A stretch of DNA of 51,306 nt from Porticoccaceae bacterium (GCA_902557735.1 CACEBC010000013.1:1-51306), one strand, 5' to 3'. Shown: positions 1 through 9,847, numbered from the stretch's first letter. Numbers and translations: made by a program. Notes: generated by a model not told the origin, from the sequence alone.

Positions 1-601
1 CAATAATAGTCATTAGATTGTCTGAATCGAGATGCTTCTCCGTGAGCAGGTAGTCCTCAATAATAGTACTCCGAGGAATATCCAGTGCTGCCAAAATTAG
101 GGCTGCAGCCATTCCGGTCCGATCTTTGCCTGCAGCACAGTGAAAAACGCTGGTTCCATCCGCATTATCCAAAATTTTTTGCAAAAATCGAGAATAAGCG
201 GGAGCCACTTCCTCAATGCAATCCCTATAGGAATCAATCACCAAATGGCGCGCCGACTGCAATGTAAGATTACCGTCTCGCAAATAATCCCAGAATCTAG
301 AGATACTGCCCACAGAGATATGGTAGTTAGCAATTATTTCAACGTTCATTACTCTGCTGGGCGATCTCAATTGTTCATCTTCGCGACGAAAGTCATGTAT
401 CTGATTTACACCAATAGAGGACAATACAGAGAGATCAGAATCGCTCAAATTAGCAAGATGGCCAGATCTCAGTAATTTCCTCCACACCACACGACGCCCA
501 TCACGGCTTGAATAACCGCCGATATCTCGAAAATTAATACCACCATGTAAATCTGGTGCTCTTTTAGTGATGCTGACAAACCTCTCTCTTAAAAAATGCA
601 A
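1..601 (-). CDS. Tyrosine/serine protein phosphatase family (PF13350-like), partial, runs off the left edge
   Basis: The minus strand is open from about 601 to the left edge, so the C-terminus lies outside the window. Translation shows an early INFRDIGGY motif, then a DFRREDE segment, and the P-loop signature HCAAGKDRTG (around 165-136). These mark the Y_phosphatase3 family of cysteine-based phosphatases, with Cys as nucleophile and Arg as phosphate binder. No ATG lies before the NFRD motif. TTG at 601 follows an in-frame stop and is the best start I can see, though its ribosome site is weak. The gene starts 51 bases after ilvC on the same strand and could be the last gene of the ilv operon. 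Substrate is unknown; members act on phosphotyrosine, phosphoserine or phosphoinositides. Family assignment is firm, start and role are not. Confidence 0.85.
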   Translation of the reverse strand, partial: MHFLRERFVSITKRAPDLHGGINFRDIGGYSSRDGRRVVWRKLLRSGHLANLSDSDLSVLSSIGVNQIHDFRREDEQLRSPSRVMNVEIIANYHISVGSISRFWDYLRDGNLTLQSARHLVIDSYRDCIEEVAPAYSRFLQKILDNADGTSVFHCAAGKDRTGMAAALILAALDIPRSTIIEDYLLTEKHLDSDNLMTII

Positions 602-652
602 AAATTATTCATGACAAAAGAATACACTGACAAATTTGCAGAACTTACTTGT

Positions 653-2182
<1,530 letters not shown>

Positions 2183-2183
<1 letters not shown>

Positions 2184-3919
2184 CAGCTCCTCTCCGTTTT
2201 GCTCAACCAAAGGTCTCGAACCGAACCGCCTGCAATTTGCATTGGATATACGTGTTCCTCAGGATCAACCCGAATGTCTAAGAAAACCACTCTATCCTTC
2301 AGCGCGAAGCACTCGCGCATCTTTTCTTCCAAGTGATCGATATGATCTACCCTCATACCGATATGTCCATATGACTCCGTTAAAGCAACAAAATCAGGCA
2401 ACGAATTTTCATAAAGGCTCTGCGCATACCGGCCGCTATACTGCATGTCTTGCCACTGACGAACCATTCCTAGAGCAGCATTATTTAGGTTTATTATTTT
2501 GATCGGTAACTGATGTTGGGTACAGGTAGACAGCTCCTGAATACACATTTGAATGCTTCCTTCGCCCGTCACGCAGGCGACACTGGCTTCTGGAAAGGCC
2601 AACTGAACACCCATGGCCGCAGGAAGCCCGAAGCCCATTGTGCCGAGACCACCTGAATTAATCCACTGTCTAGGCTTGTCGAAAAGGTAATACTGTGCAG
2701 CAAACATTTGGTGCTGACCGACATCAGATGTAACATAAGCTTCACCTTCAGTGACGTCGTAAAGCACCTTGATCACGTCTTGAGGTTTAATTAGATTTCC
2801 TCGACTTGGTTCATATCGAGGTTTGGTATAAATTCCATGATTATGGCGCCAAGTATTTATTTTTAACCACCAATCTTTGAGGGCCTCCTCATTTACGCAG
2901 CTTTTCCCATTCTTGATAATGCTTATCATCTCTGCCATTACCGAAGAGCATGTTCCCACTATGGGAATATCCGATTTTATATTTTTGGAGATAGAGGTGG
3001 GGTCTACATCAATTTGAATGATTTTTGCTGAGGGACAAAACTTATCAAGGTCGTTAGTAACACGGTCATCAAATCGGGCTCCAACTGCGAAAATCACATC
3101 AGCCTCATGCATAGCCATATTTGCTTCATAGGTACCATGCATCCCCAGCATGCCCAAAAATTGAGGATCACTGCCCGGGAAAGCTCCCAGACCCATGAGC
3201 GTGTTGGTGACGGGAAAGTTCAATTGTCTGGCCAGGTCGACCAAAAGATCAGACGCGTTGTCAATTATCACCCCGCCTCCAGCGTAGATCACCGGTTTCA
3301 CTGCTTGTAAAAGGGTTTTTACCCCTCTTTTTATCTGGCCTTTGTGGCCTCGCTGAGACGGTTGATATGAACGCAAGGCGATTTTTTTAGGCCAAATATA
3401 AGGTACTTTATAGCTCGGGTCCGTAATATCTTTAGGAATGTCCACCACAACCGGTCCGGGTCTTCCCGTTTTCGCAATATAGTATGCTCTAGCAATTGTT
3501 TCAGCGATGTCTTCAGAGCGGGTCACCAAAAAACTATGTTTTACAATGGGTCTAGAGACACCAACCATATCAGTTTCTTGAAAAGCATCTTGTCCTATCT
3601 TTGATGACGGCACTTGTCCCGAAATCACCACTATCGGGATGGAATCCATATAGGCGGTGGCAATTCCAGTAATTGCGTTTGTAGCGCCTGGACCAGAGGT
3701 TACCAGTGCTGTTCCCACCTCTCCAGTCGCACGCGAATATCCATCTGCGGCATGAACTGCCGCTTGTTCGTGACGAACCAGAAGGTGATGTACTTCTTCC
3801 TGACGGAAGATGGCATCATATATGTGCAAAGCCGCGCCGCCCGGATATCCCCACAGATATCTTATGCCCGCATCTTTCAGGGCACGGACAACAATGTCTC
3901 CACCGGATAAAAGTTCCAA
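2183..3919 (-). CDS. ilvI: Acetolactate synthase, large catalytic subunit
   Basis: Thiamine-diphosphate enzyme that condenses two pyruvates, or pyruvate and 2-oxobutyrate, in the first common step of branched-chain amino acid synthesis. It is 578 residues. The N-terminal domain holds the catalytic Glu (VRHEQAA, E51), the middle domain binds FAD, and the C-terminal domain has the diphosphate motif starting GEGS (around residue 447) and NLNNAALGMVRQWQDM. GEGS for GDGS is common in pseudomonad-type enzymes. The start appears to be TTG (3919), five bases after GAGGAA; the nearby ATG is out of frame. The gene has a long structured leader and is coupled to ilvH. The symbol ilvB would serve equally well. 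Confidence 0.96.
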
Positions 3920-4029
3920 GTCTGTTCCTCATTTATAAGGTAATACCATTCCATGCGAATATTGCCGTCGGTGGCAAAACATCTGAAAAGAAACACGCTA
4001 GATCTATGAAAGGTCCTACCGGCAAGTAG

Positions 4030-4149
4030 TTAAAATAACCGCTTCAGACTCTCAGGATTATAGAGTCTCCCAAATAACAACCGGCAGGAATGGATACCTC
4101 CCATCCGGATACCTGCACTCTCCACTAGAGAATGAGCAATCAATAACAT
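4030..4149 (-). CDS. Possible ilv leader peptide, 39 codons
   Basis: An uninterrupted ATG-to-TAA reading frame lies inside the ilvI leader. It begins MLLIAHSLVE and ends SLKRLF, with 8 Leu, 3 Ile and 1 Val in 39 residues. That fits an attenuation leader peptide for a branched-chain operon, and the GCAGG/CCTGC and AGACTCT/AGAGTCT hairpins fall within its codons. Against it: there is no clear ribosome site before the ATG, the Leu and Ile codons are scattered rather than in a tandem control run, and a candidate promoter just upstream would start transcription at or after the ATG. It may be a chance frame in a structured RNA. Confidence 0.3.
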   Translation of the reverse strand: MLLIAHSLVESAGIRMGGIHSCRLLFGRLYNPESLKRLF

Positions 4150-4150
4150 C

Positions 4151-4178
4151 AATTTATCAGTTTGAAATTTTTAGTCAA
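4151..4178 (-). promoter_or_regulatory. Candidate promoter for ilvIHC
   Basis: On the minus strand TTGACT (4178-4173) is followed after 16 bases by TAAATT (4156-4151). The -35 matches TTGACA at five of six positions and the -10 is weaker. Transcription from here would start near 4144 and give a leader of about 220 bases containing all the hairpins before ilvI. The DNA is AT-rich, so a chance match is possible. Confidence 0.35.
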
Positions 4179-4293
4179 TTAATTGTTAATTATTACACAT
4201 TAGGATTAATTGTTCTCTAAAAACAGACGTTGAATAAATCAACAATTAAACCAAATCATTAAATTTAAAAACGGAAACACATAAAGATCTCTT

Positions 4294-5148
4294 TTAGTTC
4301 TCTCTCATAATAGCTACGTTATCAATTATTCTAGCAGCCTCAGTAAAAATAGCCCCAAGCACCACAAGTTCCGAGTCATCCTCAGCGGCTGGTTCGAGAC
4401 TCCTGCTATTGCATATAGCTATATAATCAACTCTAAACCCGAGCGTCTCAATTTTTTTAATCGCTTCTTGCTCTAGCTTGGGATATTGCGTTTTTCCAGA
4501 GAGAATTTCTGCTGCTATGGCATCTAGACAACTTTTTAAAATAGTCACCTTAGAGCGCTCTTGCTCAGTTATGAAAACATTTCTAGAGCTCATAGCTAAC
4601 CCGTCAGGCTCCCTATAAATCGGTGCAGCGATTAACTTAACCGGTAGGCAAAGATCTTCCACCATACGGCGAATTACAGCCAATTGCTGATAATCTTTGA
4701 GTCCGAAGACACTTTCATCAGGTTGTATTATATTAAAAAGTTTGCTGACTACTGTTGTTACGCCCTCAAAATGCCCCGGCCGGCTGGCTCCACAAAGAGT
4801 ATTTGTCATAACAGGACATATTACTTTACTTTGGGTTGCTAACCCATTTGGATACATCTCAAGATCATCTGGACAGAACAGGTAATCGCAGCCACTCGCA
4901 AGTAATTTTTCACAATCCGCTGAGAATGTTCTGGGGTATCGATCCCAATCTTCATTGAGACCAAACTGCAACTCATTCACGAAGATTGAGCAAACCACGA
5001 TGTCATTGGTTTGTTTCGCTAGATTGATCAACTCTATGTGGCCAGCATGAAGATTTCCCATAGTCGCCACTAAACCAATCTTTAACCCCTCTCTTCTGTT
5101 TAGCAGCAGCTCTCTGCGCATCCCCTGAATTGTGTGATATGTTTGCAT
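4294..5148 (-). CDS. panC: Pantothenate synthetase
   Basis: ATP-dependent ligase joining pantoate and beta-alanine, the last step of pantothenate (coenzyme A precursor) synthesis in the cytoplasm. It is 284 residues, the normal length. Visible motifs are the nucleotidyl-transferase motif TMGNLHAGH, the pantoate/beta-alanine site FVNELQFG, the GASRPGHFEGV loop, FGLKDYQQL with catalytic Lys, and the MSSRN loop. FVNPLQFG and FGEKD are more usual, so P-to-E and E-to-L changes occur near the active site while the expected Asn, Gln, Lys and Asp remain. The gene starts 24 bases after dnaB on the same strand; panB and panD are not in the window. Confidence 0.94.
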   Translation of the reverse strand: MQTYHTIQGMRRELLLNRREGLKIGLVATMGNLHAGHIELINLAKQTNDIVVCSIFVNELQFGLNEDWDRYPRTFSADCEKLLASGCDYLFCPDDLEMYPNGLATQSKVICPVMTNTLCGASRPGHFEGVTTVVSKLFNIIQPDESVFGLKDYQQLAVIRRMVEDLCLPVKLIAAPIYREPDGLAMSSRNVFITEQERSKVTILKSCLDAIAAEILSGKTQYPKLEQEAIKKIETLGFRVDYIAICNSRSLEPAAEDDSELVVLGAIFTEAARIIDNVAIMREN

Positions 5149-5172
5149 CCTATCTTAAAATATTTCATTAGC

Positions 5173-6621
5173 TCAATGGCTAAGAAAATTTTCTTCAGCT
5201 AAATTTTCAAAGCGAGTATATTTGTCTAGCCAAGTTAGATAACAGGTGCCAATAGGTCCATTCCGCTGTTTGCCGATGATAATTTCCGCTCGCCCCCGGT
5301 CCGGGCTATCCTCATCATAAACTTCATCCCTGTAAATGAAGACAATGACATCGGCGTCTTGCTCAATAGCACCAGAATCGCGGAGGTCAGCATTTACGGG
5401 CCTTTTATTTGGTCTCTGTTCTACATTTCGACTCAGTTGCGATAGGGCAAGAACTGGGCATTCATTCTCTCGAGCAATCTTTTTTAATTCTCGCGATATC
5501 TGTGAAATTTCTTGCACCCGCCCTTCACTGGGGTTTGTGCCGCTCATCAACTGAAGATAATCCACCATAACCATTCTGGGCTTGGCTCTAGCTCTTATTT
5601 CTTCCAGGTCTGGTGGCACAGCCTCACCATGCTCCAAATTCCATTTCTCCAGTAAATGTTGCTCTCTTTCTCTAATGAATTCTTTTACACGGTTACGCAT
5701 TTCAAACGGAGTTATACCAGCAGTATCATCGATGAATAATGGACAATCCTTCAGTCGTGATGCTGCTCTGTTGAGCCGGGGCCAATCATCAGAGCTTAAC
5801 CTGCCAGTTCTCAGACGATGCTGGTCGATTTTTCCTATAGAAGAGAGAAGACGGATTATTAGTTGATTTGCGGGCATCTCTAAAGAGAATACGAGAACCG
5901 AGCCAAGATCATTGGTTACCGCATATTCTACCATATTCATGGCGAAAGCGGTTTTACCCATCGATGGTCGGCCTGCGACTACAACCAAATCAGAATCTTG
6001 CCAACCAGAAGTCATATTATCGAGAGTAACGAATCCTGTACTTAGCCCAGTTATATTCGATTTGCTCTTTGCTAGCAGATCAAGGCGCTCAACCGCCTCA
6101 CTTAACAAAAAGTTGACCTCTTTAAACCCACCTTTTTTGGGCCGGCTTTCATTAATCTGCTGCAAACGACTTTCTGCCTGAGACAGCAGTTCCGAGCTAT
6201 CCCAACCAAGAGGATTATATCCTTTTCGAACTATTTCACTGGCTGCAAGAATAAGTTGACGTATTATGGATCTTTCCAAAACTATTTGGGTGTAGGCATG
6301 GATATTTGCTGAACTTGGAGTATTTTGTGCCAGATCTACCAAGTATTGTGCGCCTCCCACGGCAGCAAGCTTATTGTTATTCTGTAAATTCTCTGAAAGT
6401 GTTATCGGATCGAACGGCTGCGCGTCGGCCGCCAAATTTTGCATCGCGGCAAAAATAAGCTGATGATCTTTGCTGTAGAAGTCAGAGTCTGATATTGATT
6501 GGACAATAGCATCAAACGCATCGTTTTTGAGCATTAGTCCGCCCAAAACTGCTTGCTCCGCTTCAATGGAGTGAGGTAGGGTCTGGTTCGATTTTGGTTG
6601 ATCAAACTGTGCTTCGCTCAT
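5173..6621 (-). CDS. dnaB: Replicative DNA helicase DnaB
   Basis: Hexameric 5'-3' helicase that unwinds DNA at the replication fork and recruits primase. It is 482 residues. The N-terminal collar (about 15-115) begins PHSIEAEQAVLGGLM; the RecA-like motor starts near 190 with Walker A GRPSMGKT (217-224), Walker B MVMVDYLQLM (350-359), the LSQLSRNVEQR loop and arginine-finger region GKQRNGPIG. Between the FEMRNRVKEF helix and Walker B there is an unusually long, charged segment (about residues 316-347) rich in E, R and K. It lies 86 bases downstream of rplI, in the conserved rpsF-rpsR-rplI-dnaB order. Confidence 0.97.
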   Translation of the reverse strand: MSEAQFDQPKSNQTLPHSIEAEQAVLGGLMLKNDAFDAIVQSISDSDFYSKDHQLIFAAMQNLAADAQPFDPITLSENLQNNNKLAAVGGAQYLVDLAQNTPSSANIHAYTQIVLERSIIRQLILAASEIVRKGYNPLGWDSSELLSQAESRLQQINESRPKKGGFKEVNFLLSEAVERLDLLAKSKSNITGLSTGFVTLDNMTSGWQDSDLVVVAGRPSMGKTAFAMNMVEYAVTNDLGSVLVFSLEMPANQLIIRLLSSIGKIDQHRLRTGRLSSDDWPRLNRAASRLKDCPLFIDDTAGITPFEMRNRVKEFIREREQHLLEKWNLEHGEAVPPDLEEIRARAKPRMVMVDYLQLMSGTNPSEGRVQEISQISRELKKIARENECPVLALSQLSRNVEQRPNKRPVNADLRDSGAIEQDADVIVFIYRDEVYDEDSPDRGRAEIIIGKQRNGPIGTCYLTWLDKYTRFENLAEENFLSH

Positions 6622-6707
6622 GGAGTCCTCACTATACTACTATCAAGCTTCGCTAGGGTGACCCCACCTATGGTCGCAGCATAAACAATGCCTTTGCTTT
6701 TACACTA

Positions 6708-7157
6708 TTATTGGGGCTCTATAATTAAAGAAATCGTCTGTACTATATCGGAATGAACTTTTATGTCTACTTCAAAACTACCAAGTGAGCGGAAACTTCC
6801 CTCTGGCAGGTTAATCTCGCTGCGGGCTACTTCGCCGCCCGCCCCAAGTATGGCTTGTTCTATCTCCTTAGGCCCTATAGAACCGAACAGCTTACCCTCT
6901 TCACCCGCGATTGCTTTTATTTTTACCGCTCCGATTTCAGCAAGCTTTGATGCGCGAATTTTTGCCGAATCTAGCCGCTCCCGAGCATTTGCCTCCAGTT
7001 CAGCTCGACGAGATTCAAAAACTGCTATATTTTCATCTGTTGCAAATACAGCTTTACCTTTCGGGATCAGATAATTACGACCATATCCAGCCTTCACTTT
7101 GACTTTATCTCCAATATCACCAAATTTACCAAGTTTTTCCAGCAAAATGACTTCCAT
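6708..7157 (-). CDS. rplI: 50S ribosomal protein L9
   Basis: Large-subunit protein that binds 23S rRNA near the L1 stalk and helps reading-frame maintenance. It is 149 residues, the usual length. The N-terminal domain begins MEVILLEKLGKFGDIGDKVKVKAGYGRN; a long connecting helix follows, and the C-terminal domain holds GKLFGSIGPKEI. An in-frame start lies 18 bases further up, but ATG at 7157 gives the canonical N-terminus and has AAGGGGA eight bases upstream. It is the fourth gene of the S6 operon, just after the DUF2232 gene. Confidence 0.97.
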   Translation of the reverse strand: MEVILLEKLGKFGDIGDKVKVKAGYGRNYLIPKGKAVFATDENIAVFESRRAELEANARERLDSAKIRASKLAEIGAVKIKAIAGEEGKLFGSIGPKEIEQAILGAGGEVARSEINLPEGSFRSLGSFEVDIKVHSDIVQTISLIIEPQ

Positions 7158-7189
7158 AACTTTAGTCCCCTTCACTCAATAGCCAATAT

Positions 7190-8059
7190 CTAATCCTTCA
7201 CATTTGACAGTTTAGCTCGCAGATTCCATTGACTGTCAACAAATCCCAAACAAATCAAAATTAAAGCGAAAGCTGGACTAAAAAGTAACAATCCCGTGTA
7301 CATAAAAAATAAAAAGGTCGCGCTAAGGTTTAGCACCGAGGCAATATGATGAGCCAGTGCGATACCTGCAACCAATAGCGGCACAGTGGCCAGTTGAAAC
7401 CACATCGCATATTCTCTGTAGAAAAAAAGCCCAAAACCGACAACTAGTATTGTGCCCAGACCAACGCGCGAATCTAGTCTCAAACTATGAAATTCTTCTA
7501 CAAACCCGCCAGGATTAAAGACTAGCCCTTGCCACCATCGAGAGACGACTAGGCTAACCACCGCTGTCAAAACTAATCCCCAAGCCAAGAGGCTTAATAC
7601 AAATAACCTCTGCTTGATCATATCATTAGCTATCTCGGTATTAAAACTCCCCGATAAAAGTGAAATAACCTTAGGTGTGAGCTGCTCAAGACCCTCTGGC
7701 GAGATAAAATTTAAACTGAGGGTTGCTAGGACACTTGCCACCACCATAGCGATCAGGCTCCACTGCCATGACATGGTGATGCGAAGAATTTGCGCAACCA
7801 AAACGGCTATAATGAGAGAGAAACATGATACTAATGTAAGCAAGCGATTTGCGCTGTATGCCTCGAGATCGCTCACAAACCATCCCATAAGTATCGGAAG
7901 CAATGCCCATAAAGCAACCACACAACCCTCGAGCAACCCTTTTTTCAGGGTAACTAAGCCAACTGTGGAGGGACTCAAAAAAGGAAGAAAGTAGCCTGCC
8001 AGTGCCACGCCACAAGCATGAGCTCGACCACGCATTATAAATTCGACAAGCGAGCGCAC
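7190..8059 (-). CDS. DUF2232 (YybS-like) integral membrane protein
   Basis: A 289-residue hydrophobic protein with about eight predicted membrane segments. The N-terminal LVEFIMRGRAHA pattern resembles the conserved start of the uncharacterised membrane protein encoded between rpsR and rplI in pseudomonads. The start is taken as GTG at 8059 because that motif precedes the later ATG at 8035. It is 15 bases after rpsR and about 32 before the rplI start, so is probably cotranscribed with ribosomal genes. The function is unknown; the assignment rests on position and hydropathy as much as on sequence. Confidence 0.8.
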   Translation of the reverse strand: MRSLVEFIMRGRAHACGVALAGYFLPFLSPSTVGLVTLKKGLLEGCVVALWALLPILMGWFVSDLEAYSANRLLTLVSCFSLIIAVLVAQILRITMSWQWSLIAMVVASVLATLSLNFISPEGLEQLTPKVISLLSGSFNTEIANDMIKQRLFVLSLLAWGLVLTAVVSLVVSRWWQGLVFNPGGFVEEFHSLRLDSRVGLGTILVVGFGLFFYREYAMWFQLATVPLLVAGIALAHHIASVLNLSATFLFFMYTGLLLFSPAFALILICLGFVDSQWNLRAKLSNVKD

Positions 8060-8074
8060 CGTGACGTACCGATG

Positions 8075-8302
8075 CTATTTATGGCTATCGGTGAAGGGAA
8101 GCAAAGCAAGGTAACGCGCTCGCTTGACCGCCTCAGACAACTGCCTTTGATAACGCGCCTTGGTTCCAGTAATTCGGCTAGGTACAATCTTACCCGTTTC
8201 GGATATGTAGCCCTTCAGTATTTCTAAGTCCTTATAGTCGATTTCCTTGATACCCTCGGCCGTGAAGCGGCAAAATTTTCTCCTCCGTACAAATTTAGCC
8301 AT
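8075..8302 (-). CDS. rpsR: 30S ribosomal protein S18
   Basis: Small-subunit protein of 75 residues that pairs with S6 on the platform of the 30S subunit. The sequence shows the characteristic [33 protein letters not shown] and [19 protein letters not shown] segments. Its ATG overlaps the rpsF stop by one base (TAATG), and the ribosome site GGGAGAA sits inside the rpsF end, so it is coupled to rpsF. Confidence 0.98.
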   Translation of the reverse strand: MAKFVRRRKFCRFTAEGIKEIDYKDLEILKGYISETGKIVPSRITGTKARYQRQLSEAVKRARYLALLPFTDSHK

Positions 8303-8814
8303 TACTGTTCTCCCAAATCTTTGTCTGATTCATCTTGTTCTAAAAGCTCGTTTTGGCTGTTTTCATTTGTCTCTGACTGAACAGAGTCCGCAACGACCGA
8401 TGCATCCTCAGCCGGAATATCCTGCTTGTCAGAATCTGGGATCCTGTTTGTTGCGGCCTTGACTTCTTTTGCTTGACGCTCCGCCTTTTCAGAGTTTTCC
8501 TGACTCATAATTGGTGATTCTACACTTATGGGTCCAGATCGACGAAGTACCATGCTACGAATTATCGCATCGTTATATCTGAATGTTGAATTTAGTTCAT
8601 CTAAGACGTCCTGATCGCACTCTATATTCATCAGGATATAATGAGCCTTATGGATTTTGTTAATAGGGTAAGCGAGCTGACGACGGCCCCAATCCTCTAG
8701 CCTATGAATTTGCCCTTCACCGGATGCAATAGTCGCGGTATAGCGCTCCAACATGCCGGGTACCTGTTCACTCTGATCAGGGTGAACTAAAAAAACTATT
8801 TCGTAGTGTCGCAT
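8302..8814 (-). CDS. rpsF: 30S ribosomal protein S6 with a long acidic tail
   Basis: S6 binds S18 and the central domain of 16S rRNA. The core (about residues 1-100) is canonical: [37 protein letters not shown] and [15 protein letters not shown]. After it comes a low-complexity tail of roughly 65 residues rich in Glu, Asp, Ser, Asn and Gln, ending DKDLGEQ. E. coli S6 is shorter, and RimK adds glutamates to its C-terminus; here an acidic tail is encoded in the gene. The total is 170 residues. AAGGGG lies five bases before the ATG. First gene of the S6 operon, behind a good promoter and a leader hairpin. Confidence 0.97.
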   Translation of the reverse strand: MRHYEIVFLVHPDQSEQVPGMLERYTATIASGEGQIHRLEDWGRRQLAYPINKIHKAHYILMNIECDQDVLDELNSTFRYNDAIIRSMVLRRSGPISVESPIMSQENSEKAERQAKEVKAATNRIPDSDKQDIPAEDASVVADSVQSETNENSQNELLEQDESDKDLGEQ

Positions 8815-8837
8815 ACAATCCCCTTGTGGTTTAGTAA

Positions 8838-8875
8838 GTTTCCCGGAGCACTAACACCCGCTTTTCCGGTGAAAC
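8838..8875 (-). promoter_or_regulatory. Leader hairpin of rpsF, candidate S6:S18 autoregulatory site
   Basis: On the minus strand GTTTC, one bulged A, then CCGGA pair with TCCGG-GAAAC, giving a 10-bp stem with one bulge about 25 bases before the rpsF start. The 5' arm carries CACCGG. In many bacteria the S6:S18 complex represses its own mRNA by binding a leader structure with a CCG element that mimics 16S rRNA; position and a CCG-containing stem fit that idea. Whether the CCG sits where the complex needs it cannot be judged by eye. Confidence 0.45.
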
Positions 8876-8921
8876 AAGGAGGAAGATGGGCAAATGATGC
8901 CCCTGTTCAATTGAACGCGAC

Positions 8922-8950
8922 ATTGTAGTGTCTCCAATGTGTTGTTGCAA
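8922..8950 (-). promoter_or_regulatory. Promoter of the rpsF operon
   Basis: On the minus strand TTGCAA (8950-8945) is followed after exactly 17 bases by TACAAT (8927-8922), a good sigma-70 pair. Transcription would start near 8915 and give a leader of about 100 bases that includes the hairpin before rpsF. It lies in the 199-base gap after rlmB. Confidence 0.6.
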
Positions 8951-9013
8951 GAAATGTGGGGAGCGGCAATCCAAATGGTGGTCTCATGGTCAGCAAACTT
9001 TTTTCTATGCAAC

Positions 9014-9763
9014 TTATCTGTAAGTGACCCGATTTTCGACTCGCTGACGCAATGCCTCAAAAAGTAAAATACCCGCGGCGACAGACACATTTAGACTATT
9101 TAGTTGACCAACCATAGGTATCTTGCCGAGATAGTCGCACTTGTCTTGAGTAGACTTTTTCATTCCCGTCTCTTCAGATCCAAGTACTACCATTGAGGGG
9201 CCACGGAAATCGAATTCATAGATGGATTTTTGCGTATCGAGTGACGTACCAAAAACCCAAATTCCTAGTTCCTGCATGCGCAATATTGTGCGAGAAATGT
9301 TAGACACCATCACTAATGGGACCAGCTCTGCAGCCCCGCTAGCTACTTTTTCGACGCTTGGTGTCATGCCAACTGAATTATTTCGTGGCACAATTACGGC
9401 ATTTACCCCTGCGCACTCCGCTGAACGCAAGCATGCACCAAGATTTCTGGGATCGGTAACACCGTCCAACATTAAGAAGAATCCTTCCGCTCCAATCTTT
9501 TTAACCAACGATATCAGAAACCTCTCATCGAAGATCTTGGCATCTGAGCATCTGATCGCAATACCTTGGTGAGACTTACCAAATTGATTTTCCAGTTGTT
9601 GTCTAGAGCATCTTTCGATGACTATTCCGTGTTTTTCAGCTAGCGCTTCAATTTCTAAGGACCGATCAGTTGCTCGGCCTAATTTTAAATGCAATTCTTT
9701 GACTCTTTCGGGACTTTTTCTGAGTATGTTTCGCGCCGAATGAAATCCAATGACCCACCCCAT
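9014..9763 (-). CDS. rlmB: 23S rRNA (guanosine-2'-O-)-methyltransferase RlmB
   Basis: SpoU-family enzyme that methylates the 2'-OH of G2251 in the 23S peptidyl-transferase loop using S-adenosylmethionine. It is 249 residues. The N-terminal substrate-binding domain begins GFHSARNIL; the C-terminal knot domain shows the three SPOUT motifs: LDGVTDPRNLGACLRSA, VVLGSEETGM, and IPMVGQLNSLNVSVAAGI. The start at 9763 has AAAGGA seven bases upstream. rnr, often beside rlmB, is absent. A second SpoU methyltransferase lies at 38643. Confidence 0.93.
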   Translation of the reverse strand: MGWVIGFHSARNILRKSPERVKELHLKLGRATDRSLEIEALAEKHGIVIERCSRQQLENQFGKSHQGIAIRCSDAKIFDERFLISLVKKIGAEGFFLMLDGVTDPRNLGACLRSAECAGVNAVIVPRNNSVGMTPSVEKVASGAAELVPLVMVSNISRTILRMQELGIWVFGTSLDTQKSIYEFDFRGPSMVVLGSEETGMKKSTQDKCDYLGKIPMVGQLNSLNVSVAAGILLFEALRQRVENRVTYR

Positions 9764-9847
9764 GCTTTCATCCTTTTAACAAATATATAGCCTCAAAAAG
9801 AACAGAACTTCTTAAACGACGCTCGTCAAAAAGTCAGTTCAATCACT

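Larger units (their letters stand above)
3920..4293 (-). promoter_or_regulatory. Long structured leader upstream of ilvI
   Basis: This 374-base gap between panC and ilvI is the largest minus-strand gap in the first 9 kb. Read on the minus strand it has several hairpins: TCTC/GAGA near 4127-4115; GCAGG paired with CCTGC around 4113-4083 with GGAT/ATCC nested inside; a perfect 7-bp stem AGACTCT/AGAGTCT around 4067-4045; and TTGCC/GGCAA at 3977-3962. GCCGGT occurs twice. No run of Us follows a hairpin, so a classical attenuator terminator is not obvious. From memory, a candidate regulatory RNA called ilvB-OMG was described upstream of ilvB in oligotrophic marine gammaproteobacteria; position and apparent lineage fit, but I cannot test the consensus. 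The upstream part is AT-rich and could hold the promoter. Confidence 0.55.

Noticed and set aside
85-475. Plus-strand open frames at the left edge
   Set aside because: They are shadows of the minus-strand phosphatase, which carries the HCAAGKDRTG and NFRDIGGY motifs in a fully open frame.
8851-9090. 79-codon minus-strand frame between rpsF and rlmB
   Set aside because: It covers the rpsF promoter and the leader hairpin and overlaps the rlmB end; the product has no recognisable pattern.
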